Under the pieces are notes generated by a model. The model was not told the DNA's origin. It saw only the letters and a program-made list of their open reading frames with translations, and ran no database searches. Both the position numbers and the translations under genes were made by a program. A stretch of DNA of 64,000 nucleotides from Streptomyces sp. NBC_00878 (GTDB lineage Bacteria; Actinomycetota; Actinomycetes; Streptomycetales; Streptomycetaceae), in contig NZ_JAPEOK010000004.1 in assembly GCF_026341515.1 (NCBI RefSeq), positions 1 through 64,000 of the forward strand, in the 5' to 3' direction. How positions within the stretch are numbered: the stretch's first letter is position 1; the number at the start of each line of letters is the position of its first letter. Below are positions 57,499 through 64,000 of this stretch, one piece after another.

Positions 57499-57846
57499 TC
57501 AGGCAGCGACGGGCCGATACGGGCCCCAGTCGCCGCGCAGCATCTGGTTGAACGGCCGGTCCTCCAGCTCAATGGGGAGGTCCGACCACACGAGCGTCGT
57601 GATGCCGAGGTCGACAGCCGCGGCCACCCGGTGGTGCCCGTCGACCAGCCACGGCTCGCCACGCAAGGTGCGGATCATGACGGGGAGGGCGATGCCGTCC
57701 CGGCGGATCTCCTCCAGCAGGCCGGCGTAGTGCTCGGACTGCCGCTTGTGGTCGAGGATGTCGCGGACGGTGTAGCAGTCGTCCGTCTCGTCGTCGTCCG
57801 GGGTCAACATGTCGAGGACGTCAGCAACGGCGATGGTCCCGAGCAT
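57499..57846 (-). CDS. ParB-like N-terminal domain protein
   Basis: The 115-residue product starts MLGTIAVADVLDMLTPDDDE. It has a helical part, then LLEEIRRDGIALPVMIRTL and WLVDGHHRVAAAVDLG, the ParB/sulfiredoxin box with the G-x-x-R/H-R motif. No DNA-binding HTH follows, so it is not a full partition protein. Phage ParB-like domains of this size often act as CTPase or nuclease accessories. A broken relative is at 40365-40643. Confidence 0.75.
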   Translation of the reverse strand: MLGTIAVADVLDMLTPDDDETDDCYTVRDILDHKRQSEHYAGLLEEIRRDGIALPVMIRTLRGEPWLVDGHHRVAAAVDLGITTLVWSDLPIELEDRPFNQMLRGDWGPYRPVAA

Positions 57847-57871
57847 CAGGTGTCTCCGTTCGCTTCGCTGG

Positions 57872-57988
57872 TCAGAGTCCGTAGTGGTCGGACGGGTCGT
57901 CGGGCTGCCCGTCTCCGTTGGAGCACCCCTCGTAGTGGATGCCGGCGGCGATGTCTTCGGGTCGTGCTCCGCAGTCGCAGGTCGGCAT
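57872..57988 (-). CDS. 38-residue Cys-containing peptide
   Basis: The ATG at 57988 with GGGAGA starts MPTCDCGARPEDIAAGIHYE and ends with GLY-type residues after a CSNGDG segment. Three Cys (C4, C6 and one near 22) could bind zinc. It is the first gene after shared promoter copy C. Confidence 0.5.
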   Translation of the reverse strand: MPTCDCGARPEDIAAGIHYEGCSNGDGQPDDPSDHYGL

Positions 57989-58034
57989 GGGTCTCCCAAG
58001 TGCGGGTTGCGGGTGGGTTGTTGTCGGTTCCACC

Positions 58035-58067
58035 AGACTACCCGTTCCGGCATGGCATTGCAATGCC
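58035..58067 (-). promoter_or_regulatory. shared palindromic promoter, copy C
   Basis: On the minus strand the perfect palindrome GGCATTGCAATGCC (58054-58067) covers -35 TTGCAA (58058-58063). -10 TAGTCT (58035-58040) follows after 17 bases. It drives the 38-residue and ParB-like genes leftward. Confidence 0.8.
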
Positions 58068-58134
58068 TGTCACGGTTCCGGGAACGCCAAAGGGGCCCGA
58101 CCCGAAAGCCAGACCCCTCACCGCGCGCACCACG

Positions 58135-58635
58135 CTAGAAGGGAGGTTCGTCACCACCCCACGCGCCACCCTGCGCCTGCTGCCCGCCCGGCGGCGCACC
58201 CCACGGATCCTCCCGTCCTTCGCGCGACGATTCGGCCCGCGCCTGCTGATACGCCTGCTTCCCCGCGCCCGAGCCGGCCTTCGACACCTTCGCCGTCGCA
58301 CTCCGAAGACTCGGACCCACTTCCTCAACATCCAGCTCATACACGGTCCGCTTCACCTGCTCACGGTCCTCGTACGACCGCTGCTTCAACCGGCCCTGGA
58401 TGATGACCCGCATCCCCTTCGCCAGGGACTCCGCAACATGCTCCGCCTGCTGCCGCCACACCGAGCACGTCAGGAACAGGCTCTCCCCGTCCTTCCACTC
58501 GCTGGTCGTCTTGTCGAACGTCCGCGGCGTCGACGCCACCCGGAACTTCGCCACCGCCGCACCCGCCGGGGTGAAGCGAAGCTCCGGGTCATCCACCAAA
58601 TTGCCCACGATCGTGATGACGGTCTCGCCGCTCAT
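58135..58635 (-). CDS. ssb: single-stranded DNA-binding protein
   Basis: The 166-residue protein has an OB fold: [69 protein letters not shown] flexible Gly/Gln/Arg tail ends in the acidic tip DEPPF, the partner-binding hook of bacterial SSBs. It coats single-stranded DNA during phage or plasmid replication and repair. The ATG at 58635 overlaps the stop of the DNA-binding protein upstream. Confidence 0.93.
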   Translation of the reverse strand: MSGETVITIVGNLVDDPELRFTPAGAAVAKFRVASTPRTFDKTTSEWKDGESLFLTCSVWRQQAEHVAESLAKGMRVIIQGRLKQRSYEDREQVKRTVYELDVEEVGPSLRSATAKVSKAGSGAGKQAYQQARAESSREGREDPWGAPPGGQQAQGGAWGGDEPPF

Positions 58636-59558
58636 GCCGCTTCTCCCATCTCGTTCTGCCTCAGGTCTCGCTCACGCGGCACGTACACGCGACGCCACAC
58701 ACGCTGGCCCTCCAGGGCGGCCTTCTCCTTGATGCGCTCCCACTGCCGCTCCGCAGCCGACGGCGTCATCTCCAGCCGGTCCGCGATCTCCACAGTGGTG
58801 TCGTTGGTCCACTCGAAAAGATGCTGAAGAACCTTCCGCCGATCAGCACGCCCAAGGGAAACGGACTCCCCCAACAGCCACCGGTCCGCCACGTTCCCGC
58901 CCTCCGTCACGACCGGACCCACCACATCGGCCACCGGACCAGCCTTCGGGTCGTCGATCGTGTCGTCGTCCCACGCCAACGGACCGTGGAACTCCTGCTT
59001 GACAGCGTTCCGCCGAACCCTGTCCGCCACATACTCCGGCACCCCGCGATCCTCAGGCATCTGCGTCCACAACCGGTCATAGAGGCCGGCCACCCGGCGG
59101 GCGAACCGCACCGAAACGACCGGACGGCGCAGACACGCCTTGAAGTTCTGCCGCAACAAGCCCACCTCTGCCGCCTGCTCAGGCTTCGACCAGCCCAGGG
59201 TCTCCAGCGCCTGCACACGACGCAGGGTCCCAGTCACGTCGATCAGCGCCGTATCCGGCAGATCATCCATCACCGGCCAGTACGCCAGGACAGCCTGAGC
59301 GGTCTCCCGGAGAACCTTCTGCCCGGGCGGCCTGCCGTTGGCCCCGTACATGAGGTTCTTCAACGCGCTGGGCGGCAGGTTCAGACGGCGCACCAGAGCG
59401 GGCTGCGACATGCCCGCTTCGCCCAGCGCACGGACGTGTGCGCGGACCGGGGCAGCGTCCACCAGCGGTGACTCCCACTGCCCTATCGCCATCAGGCGGC
59501 GGCGACGGTACTGCATGTGGGCCCGGGCGGATCGGTGCGGAACGGCTACGGAGCTCAT
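58632..59558 (-). CDS. DNA-binding regulator with two HTH units
   Basis: The 308-residue protein has an N-terminal HTH at about 45-80 ([27 protein letters not shown]) and a C-terminal HTH at about 245-290 ([20 protein letters not shown]). The middle is helical with Arg-rich parts. It is coupled to WhiB upstream and SSB downstream. It may be an early-region regulator; the target is not visible. Actinophages often carry such proteins beside WhiB. Confidence 0.65.
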   Translation of the reverse strand: MSSVAVPHRSARAHMQYRRRRLMAIGQWESPLVDAAPVRAHVRALGEAGMSQPALVRRLNLPPSALKNLMYGANGRPPGQKVLRETAQAVLAYWPVMDDLPDTALIDVTGTLRRVQALETLGWSKPEQAAEVGLLRQNFKACLRRPVVSVRFARRVAGLYDRLWTQMPEDRGVPEYVADRVRRNAVKQEFHGPLAWDDDTIDDPKAGPVADVVGPVVTEGGNVADRWLLGESVSLGRADRRKVLQHLFEWTNDTTVEIADRLEMTPSAAERQWERIKEKAALEGQRVWRRVYVPRERDLRQNEMGEAA

Positions 59559-60025
59559 GCCGACACCCCCTGCTCCTGCATGGCGAGGATGTTCCGCACG
59601 TTGTGGATGGTCTGCGCGTTGGTCCGCATCCGCCGGCCGATCTGCCACGCCGACAAGCCCTGCTCCTCCAGCGCCTGATACTCCGACAGGCGGCTCTCCA
59701 GGATCACCTCAACCGACGTACGGCCGTCCTCCGACGTCCGCTTCAGGCGGCGCCCGTGAATCCGCTCACGCTCCTGCTCCGTCAGTCCGCCCCACACGCC
59801 GGTGTCCTGCTGCGTCGCCAGCGCCCACGACAGGCACTCCTGAACGACCGGGCATCCGTCGCACACGCGCTTCGCCGCCTCGGCCTGCTGGCGGGCGTCC
59901 AGCCCGGAACCGACCGGGAAGAAGGACTCTGGGTCGGTCTCGCTGCAGGAGGCGTACGCCCGCCAATTGCTGCGGGGCGCGGCCCACGTTATGGGGCGGC
60001 AGATTTCGGTCGCGGTGGCGGTCAT
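59555..60025 (-). CDS. WhiB-family Fe-S regulator with C-terminal extension
   Basis: The 156-residue protein has the four WhiB cysteines C27, C55, C58 and C64 (ASCSETDP, CDGCPVVQEC) and the G-V-W-G-G turn at 76-80. The usual basic region follows. Residues about 105-150 add a second HTH-like unit (EQGLSAWQIGRRMRTNAQTI). WhiB proteins bind a [4Fe-4S] cluster and work with the housekeeping sigma factor. Phage copies, such as that of mycobacteriophage TM4, act in host takeover and superinfection exclusion. Confidence 0.9.
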   Translation of the reverse strand: MTATATEICRPITWAAPRSNWRAYASCSETDPESFFPVGSGLDARQQAEAAKRVCDGCPVVQECLSWALATQQDTGVWGGLTEQERERIHGRRLKRTSEDGRTSVEVILESRLSEYQALEEQGLSAWQIGRRMRTNAQTIHNVRNILAMQEQGVSA

Positions 60026-60630
60026 GAGGTGGCTCCGGGAAGGGTCGGCCAGGTCGCCTTGTCGAGGGCGGCCCGGTGGGTCTTGGGCATGTCGGTGATC
60101 GGTGCTCCGAGCCAGTCGCGGCCGGCGGCCATGAGGATGACGGCGTCGGCGGCGTTGTCGTCTCCGGCGGTGGGCCAGTCCGGGAAGCGGCGGGCGACGG
60201 AGTCGACGATGAGGTTCTTGGTGGCCTGTCCTTTGCCGGTGGCGTACTGCATGCGGTGGTTGACGGACATGAGGCCGATGGGGATTTCTCGGTAGTCGAG
60301 GTGGTTGTAGATCTGCCACCAGAGCCAGCCGCGTTCGTGGGCTCCTCCTCCGCTGCGGGAGGGGGCGGGGAGTTCGATGACGGCGAGGTCGGGGTTTCCG
60401 ATGGCGTTGCAGATGTCCTTGACGAGGGTGCGCATGGCGGTGAGGCGTTCGGGGTGGGGCAGTTGGGTGATGCCGGGGTCTTTGGTGCGGGCTTTCTTGT
60501 AGCCGATGACTTCGCACCATCCGTTGCTGCTGGCGATGCCGGTTCCGGTGAGGCTGGTGTCGAGGCCGATGACGACGGGCGGTCCGAGACCGGATCGGTT
60601 CGGTGCGGTGTCGGGGGCGGTCATGGTCAC
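60022..60630 (-). CDS. RuvC-like Holliday junction resolvase
   Basis: The 202-residue protein starts at a GTG (ATG at 60624 possible). It has the RNase-H-fold acids of RuvC: D24 in VIGLDTSLTGTG, E86 in LAVIELP, and D157/D158/D162 in AGDDNAADAVILM. Phage resolvases cut junctions made during replication and before packaging. It is coupled by GTGA to the gene upstream. Confidence 0.85.
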   Translation of the reverse strand: MTMTAPDTAPNRSGLGPPVVIGLDTSLTGTGIASSNGWCEVIGYKKARTKDPGITQLPHPERLTAMRTLVKDICNAIGNPDLAVIELPAPSRSGGGAHERGWLWWQIYNHLDYREIPIGLMSVNHRMQYATGKGQATKNLIVDSVARRFPDWPTAGDDNAADAVILMAAGRDWLGAPITDMPKTHRAALDKATWPTLPGATS

Positions 60631-60848
60631 TGGGTGAGCTCCTGGACGGGGATGGGGCCGTGTGGGCCGGGGCGTAGGTAGGTGGCTTGGCCGGGCGGGT
60701 GTCCGACATGGAGGAGGCGGCAGTATCGGCAGCGGTAGACCTGGAAGCGGGGGCCGCCTTGGCCGCGTATTTGGCGTGCGCGTCGTCGTGCTTTGCGGCG
60801 GCTGAGGAAGCGGGTTTTGCCGTGGCAGGCCCGCAGGTAGCCGTTCAT
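60627..60848 (-). CDS. 73-residue zinc-ribbon protein
   Basis: The ATG overlaps the exonuclease stop. The product starts MNGYLRACHGKTRFLSRRKA, is very basic (RRRARQIRGQGGPRFQVYRC), and has RCRYCRLLHVGH, so CxxxH and CxxC pairs can form a zinc ribbon. It probably binds DNA or RNA. Confidence 0.65.
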   Translation of the reverse strand: MNGYLRACHGKTRFLSRRKARRRARQIRGQGGPRFQVYRCRYCRLLHVGHPPGQATYLRPGPHGPIPVQELTQ

Positions 60849-61510
60849 GTCTTGCTGGTGACGGCGTCGTAGACGTCGCGGGCCCAGCGGGCGTCTCCGA
60901 GGGCGGTGTGCGCGGCTTCCTTGGCCGGGGGTTCCACGCCGACTGCGCGGGACAGGGTGTATGACGACCATGGGAGCGGGCCGGCGGCTTCGATGCCGAC
61001 CTTCGCGGCGGCGAGTTGGACGATGTCGTAGGGCCGGTAGTGCCACTGGGCTGAGCCAGGTCCGAGGAGCTTGCGGAGGAACCGGTCGTCGAACCCTGGG
61101 TTGGAGCCGACCAGGACGGCGCCGCAGAGCACTGTTAGGACTGCCTCGATGACCTCCTTGCGGGTCATCGGCAGGATTAGTCCGTTCTCGTAGCCGGTCC
61201 ATGCGGCTTCGGCGGGTACGGGTACGGCGAATCGCTCGAGGTAGCGGCCGATTTCCAGTGCTCGGGGGTCTGCGGTGGCGAGGTTGGGGCGGATTTGCCA
61301 CGCGTATTCGGTGTCGGTGGGCTGGTTGTCGTCGAACTCGCGGAGGATGATGCCGATTTCCCATGCGTCGCCGATCTGCGCATCGAGGTGTGTGGTCTCG
61401 GTGTCGACGAAGGCGAGGGGCAACTGCATGGTGTTCCTTTGGTGGCGTACGTCGGCGTGGTGTTCGGCTGCGGCGAGGGCGGCGCTGTAGCCGGGCGTGT
61501 GGTCAGGCAT
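60845..61510 (-). CDS. DnaQ-like 3'-5' exonuclease
   Basis: The 221-residue protein has the DEDDh set: D36-x-E38 in FVDTETT, D141/D142 in SNPGFDDRF, and H201 with D206 in HTALGDARWA. The first 28 residues precede the usual start of the fold, so an inner ATG at residue 28 is possible. Such enzymes proofread or trim DNA. It lies in the early DNA-metabolism operon. Confidence 0.88.
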   Translation of the reverse strand: MPDHTPGYSAALAAAEHHADVRHQRNTMQLPLAFVDTETTHLDAQIGDAWEIGIILREFDDNQPTDTEYAWQIRPNLATADPRALEIGRYLERFAVPVPAEAAWTGYENGLILPMTRKEVIEAVLTVLCGAVLVGSNPGFDDRFLRKLLGPGSAQWHYRPYDIVQLAAAKVGIEAAGPLPWSSYTLSRAVGVEPPAKEAAHTALGDARWARDVYDAVTSKT

Positions 61511-61832
61511 CGGTGGCCTCAGTAGGGGCGGCGTCGAGCGTCTGCTGGGACGTCTTGGCCTTCACGTGCGGGCAGCGGGCCGCGAGGTCGATGTCGGAGC
61601 GGTAGCGGTCCCATCCCATGAGCTGGAGGCGGTAGCCCTGGCGCTGGTACTTGTCGCGTTCGCGCTTGAGCGGGAACTTCTCGTGCCACGCCTGCTCTTC
61701 GGTGGCGAACGCTTCGTCGCCGAATGCGGCGGTGAGTGCTCCGCAGGGGCAGCCGCACGGCGCCCACGTGATCCACGTGCAGTTCTTCAACGCGTGAAGT
61801 TCTCCGTCGATCTCGACCTTCAGTTCAGGCAT
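61503..61832 (-). CDS. unknown protein with Cys cluster
   Basis: The 109-residue product starts MPELKVEIDGELHALKNCTW and has the cluster WAPCGCPCGALTAAFGD, four Cys in short spacing. Charged helices follow (KFPLKRERDKYQRQGYRLQL) and a CPH near the end. It probably binds zinc. Both ends overlap neighbours. No family is recognised. Confidence 0.6.
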   Translation of the reverse strand: MPELKVEIDGELHALKNCTWITWAPCGCPCGALTAAFGDEAFATEEQAWHEKFPLKRERDKYQRQGYRLQLMGWDRYRSDIDLAARCPHVKAKTSQQTLDAAPTEATDA

Positions 61833-62571
61833 GGTCGGGGTGCTCCTTCGCGGTGTCGGTGGCGCGCTGGGCGAGGCCTTCGGCGATGTCGTCGCGGGAC
61901 AGGGGCTGGGTGTCGGTGGTGCTGTTGTCGGAGTGGGTGAGTTCGTCTCCGAGGGCGCGGGGGCGCTGGTTGGGCAGGGGGACGGGAATGGTTTGGGTGA
62001 TGTCTTCGCCGAGGAGGTCGGGGCGGGCCCAGGTGGGGGTGTGGAGGATGCCCAGGCCGGCGAGTTCTTTCTTGGTGAGGGGCTCGATGGTGGTGAGGTC
62101 GGCGTGGAGTTGTTCGCAGCGGGCGGCTTCGACGCGTGCCGCGGTTGCGGTGGAGGGGCTGGTGAGTTTGAAGGCGTGGGTGGCGCCCATGGCGCAGGTG
62201 CCCTGCCAGGTGAGGGTTCGGGTGGTGTGGTCGTAGTGGAGGAGGGTGCCGTCGGTGAGGGGGCGGGTGGCGGTGTTGTTGCGGTGGTCGCGCCAGTCGC
62301 GGATGCGGTGGATGGGGATTCCGGCGAGGCGTGCGTGGTGGGTGGCGTAGATCTGGGCGTCGGTGACGAAGTCGCGGGTGCGGCGGTCGGTTTGGGGCTG
62401 GGTGGGGAGGGCTTTGACCAGGGACAGGCTGGGCGGCGTGGTCTTCTTCGCGGCGGGCTTACGGGGTGTGCGGGTGGCGGGTTTTTTGGCGGGCGGCTTC
62501 TTCGCGGCCGTCTTGGCCGGGGCCTTCGCCGGGGTGGTGGTGGCCGCTGCTTTGCGTGTTGTGGTGGTCAT
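61825..62571 (-). CDS. histone H1-like basic protein with C-terminal domain
   Basis: Residues 1-45 of this 248-residue protein are Ala/Lys/Pro/Thr repeats (KAPAKTAAKKPPAKKPATRT), like H1 tails and bacterial nucleoid proteins. A folded part follows (about 55-200: DFVTDAQIYATHHARLAGIP, HYDHTTRTLTWQGTCAMGAT), then an acidic end. The tail likely binds DNA. Its start lies 113 bases inside the gene upstream. Confidence 0.6.
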   Translation of the reverse strand: MTTTTRKAAATTTPAKAPAKTAAKKPPAKKPATRTPRKPAAKKTTPPSLSLVKALPTQPQTDRRTRDFVTDAQIYATHHARLAGIPIHRIRDWRDHRNNTATRPLTDGTLLHYDHTTRTLTWQGTCAMGATHAFKLTSPSTATAARVEAARCEQLHADLTTIEPLTKKELAGLGILHTPTWARPDLLGEDITQTIPVPLPNQRPRALGDELTHSDNSTTDTQPLSRDDIAEGLAQRATDTAKEHPDHA

Positions 62572-62689
62572 GGCCGTTCTCCGTCCTGCGGGTGTGCTGT
62601 GGCTGGGTGGTGCTCCGGTGTTGGTGTCGGGTGATGAGGTATGCGAAGGCGGTGAGGACGGCGGCGGCTATGCCGTCCGGCCAGGTCAC
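62459..62689 (-). CDS. small membrane protein, overlapping the H1-like gene
   Basis: A GTG overlapping the metalloprotease stop (GTGA) starts MTWPDGIAAAVLTAFAYLIT, a short membrane helix, then His/Gln/Arg-rich low complexity, 76 residues in all. The last 113 bases overlap the H1-like gene in another frame. The coupling supports it, but the second half may be only a shadow. Confidence 0.4.
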   Translation of the reverse strand: MTWPDGIAAAVLTAFAYLITRHQHRSTTQPQHTRRTENGHDHHNTQSSGHHHPGEGPGQDGREEAARQKTRHPHTP

Positions 62690-63375
62690 CGCTCCCCCAC
62701 CGCCAAGGCGTTGGCCACGGTGAGCTTGGTGGCGTTGGCGCGGAGGTTCTTCAGCCCGTTGGCGTCCTGCGGGGTGTACTGCGCCGCGTAGGTGAGGCTG
62801 GTGTAGCCGCCCCAGACTTCGCCGCGCATGAGCGGCGGGGGGCTGTTGGTCCAGGTGGTGGGGTGGGTGAGGCCGACGGAGTGCCCGAGTTCGTGGCTGA
62901 TGACCTTGCGCCGGTAGATCTCGTTGGAGCCGGACAGCGTGTTGGTCTTCCAGCTGGTGGCGGCGAAGGTGGCGCGGGAGCCGTCGGCGGCACCGGTGGC
63001 GGTATGGCACTGGCTTGCGCCGGATCGGGTGACCGTGGAGGTGAGGCGCATGATGATGACGCGTCTGGTCGGGCAGGTGGTGGCGCCTTTGGTGATGGTG
63101 GTGGTGACGTAGAAGTTGACGCCGGTGTGCCGCTTCAGGTCGTAGGCGGTGCGCTTGGCGTGCTCGGTGAGCGCGGTACGGGACGCGCTGTCGTAGAAGA
63201 CGATGGTCCAGGAGCTGCTGCTCAGGTACTTCATGCCGTTGCCGGTGGCGATCTTCCATCCGGTGCCGGAGTAGACGGGCCCGGTCGCGCCGTGCGCGTC
63301 GGACGGGGCCGCGACGACTGCGCCGACGGCGAGGGTGGCGGTGAACGCCAGGCTGGAGATGGTGCGGGTTCTCAT
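62686..63375 (-). CDS. secreted metzincin-like metalloprotease
   Basis: The 229-residue protein has a signal peptide (about 1-30, basic start, SLAFTATLAVGAVVAAP, cleavage near AHGA). It carries the zinc site HELGHSVGLTH (H161, E162, H165, H171), HExxHxxGxxH as in metzincins, and a Met-turn PPPLMRG (M183). A Cys pair (C101, C123) may form a disulfide. An exported protease is rare in phages; it could act on host surface or sporulation proteins, or be a lysogen trait. The substrate is not visible. Confidence 0.8.
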   Translation of the reverse strand: MRTRTISSLAFTATLAVGAVVAAPSDAHGATGPVYSGTGWKIATGNGMKYLSSSSWTIVFYDSASRTALTEHAKRTAYDLKRHTGVNFYVTTTITKGATTCPTRRVIIMRLTSTVTRSGASQCHTATGAADGSRATFAATSWKTNTLSGSNEIYRRKVISHELGHSVGLTHPTTWTNSPPPLMRGEVWGGYTSLTYAAQYTPQDANGLKNLRANATKLTVANALAVGER

Positions 63376-63671
63376 CCGGGCTCCCCGGTGGTGGTGGACA
63401 GGTCGTTCAGCTGCTTCTTCAGGGCCTCGTTCTCGGCGCGGAGCTGGTCGTTGTCGGCGAGGAGCGTGGGGAAGGCGTCGCGGGCCACGCACATCCACAG
63501 GGCGATCGCTCCGGCCCAGTGCGGGAGGGTGGCGAGGAGCTGCCCGGACGCCTTGTGGGTGACGGTGTAGTGGTCGCCGTCGGGGGATTCGATGGGCTGC
63601 TGGACCCACGGTCCGGTGAGCCATTCGCCGAGGTCGTAGGTGCGTGCCTCGTAGTCGAGGTTCTTGTCCAT
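63372..63671 (-). CDS. unknown 99-residue protein
   Basis: The ATG overlaps the stop upstream. The product starts MDKNLDYEARTYDLGEWLTG, has a beta-rich first half (DGDHYTVTHKASGQLLATLP) and ends in a coiled coil (LLADNDQLRAENEALKKQLN). It may form dimers. No family is recognised. Confidence 0.6.
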   Translation of the reverse strand: MDKNLDYEARTYDLGEWLTGPWVQQPIESPDGDHYTVTHKASGQLLATLPHWAGAIALWMCVARDAFPTLLADNDQLRAENEALKKQLNDLSTTTGEPG

Positions 63672-63913
63672 CAGGCCACCCCCAGGCGGCCGGAGATGAG
63701 CTCCTGCTCGCGCTGCACGCCCTTCACGTAGGCGCTGTAGCCCTGCGCGTAGGGCAGGTTCGGGTGCAGGTCGGTGATGTATTCGGCCCGGACGTTCAGT
63801 TCTTGCAGGGTGAGCAGACCGTGGTCGTCGTAGGCGTCGGCGCGTCCGGCGAACCGGTCCAGGTCTTCGGCGGAGAAGCCACCGGTGGCCGGGGCGATGG
63901 TCATGGTCGTCAT
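63671..63913 (-). CDS. unknown 80-residue protein
   Basis: The ATG at 63913, or one nine bases later, starts MTTMTIAPATGGFSAEDLDR. It is acidic and helical with LPYAQGYSAYVKGVQREQEL near the end. Coupled to the next gene by ATGA. Function is unknown. Confidence 0.55.
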   Translation of the reverse strand: MTTMTIAPATGGFSAEDLDRFAGRADAYDDHGLLTLQELNVRAEYITDLHPNLPYAQGYSAYVKGVQREQELISGRLGVA

Positions 63914-63931
63914 GGGAGGGGTCCGTTCTGG

Positions 63932-64000
63932 TCAGGCAGCGGGGCGCTGGTGGGGGAAGCCGTTGATGGCGGCCTGGTCGGCGGCGCGGATGAGGCGGCC
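63932..64000 (-). CDS. partial gene at the right edge
   Basis: Only the last 22 codons and a TGA are seen (GRLIRAADQAAINGFPHQRP and AA). The frame is open to the edge, so the gene begins beyond 64000. Nothing can be said of its function. Confidence 0.5.
   Translation of the reverse strand, partial: GRLIRAADQAAINGFPHQRPAA

Noticed and set aside
57499..57846. A ParABS partition system
   Set aside because: The ParB-like protein lacks the central HTH, no ParA ATPase is present and no parS-like repeat was noticed.
1..64000. CRISPR arrays, tRNA genes or insertion sequences
   Set aside because: No regularly spaced repeat array, cloverleaf-like gene or transposase was seen by reading; small tRNAs could still be missed without a search.

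Overview
The window looks like part of a temperate actinophage or phage-plasmid of Streptomyces or a close relative. The DNA is very GC-rich, starts are often GTG or TTG, ribosome sites are of the AAGGAG type, and most neighbouring genes overlap as ATGA or GTGA. It also carries a WhiB protein, a KorSA-like GntR regulator and a TraB/FtsK-type DNA pump, all typical of this group. Both ends of the window cut genes (the tail gene at 1-1281 and a small early gene at 63932-64000). No integrase, lysis gene, replicative polymerase or helicase, tRNA or CRISPR array was recognised here.

Region 1, 1-21241, minus strand, is a siphovirus morphogenesis module. Read in the direction of transcription it holds terminase small and large subunits, a portal, a scaffold, a decoration protein and an E-type major capsid protein. 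Connector proteins, a MuF-like minor head protein, the major tail protein, two tail chaperones joined by a -1 frameshift, a 1552-residue tape measure, a Dit-like protein and minor tail proteins follow.

Region 2, 21242-31739, minus strand, resembles a Streptomyces plasmid transfer module: a membrane Mrr-type nuclease, spread-like membrane proteins, a 726-residue TraB/FtsK ATPase, a 709-residue Lys/Gly-rich partner and a train of small proteins. It diverges at about 31.9 kb from region 3a (31962-35108, plus strand): an excisionase-like protein, a GntR/UTRA repressor with its own operator, a second small DNA-binding protein and a replication-associated wHTH protein. Together these look like a plasmid backbone joined to a phage, as known for the plasmid-phages pZL12 and pFP4.

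Region 3b, 35177-46425, plus strand, is accessory: mostly unrecognised small proteins with Cys motifs, an ASCH protein, an XF1762-like protein and a broken ParB-like gene. Two units here (36.1-36.5 and 39.5-40.3 kb) have a shared promoter with a 14-bp palindrome over the -35 and their own terminators. A third copy of that promoter sits at 58.05 kb on the other strand.

Region 4, 46429-49471, holds a divergent pair: a TrmB/LuxR-like regulator and a small secreted protein whose mature part starts with TPPDTAWG and ends with TPLDTAWG. This layout suggests a peptide-signalling pair, perhaps an actinophage analogue of arbitrium. An HNH homing endonuclease and a HAD-type phosphatase follow.

Region 5, 49828-64000, minus strand, is the early/DNA-metabolism operon set: a secreted metzincin protease, an H1-like basic protein, DnaQ-like exonuclease, RuvC-like resolvase, WhiB, a DNA-binding protein, SSB, a ParB-like protein, an XRE-LuxR fused regulator, a NERD nuclease and many small unknowns.
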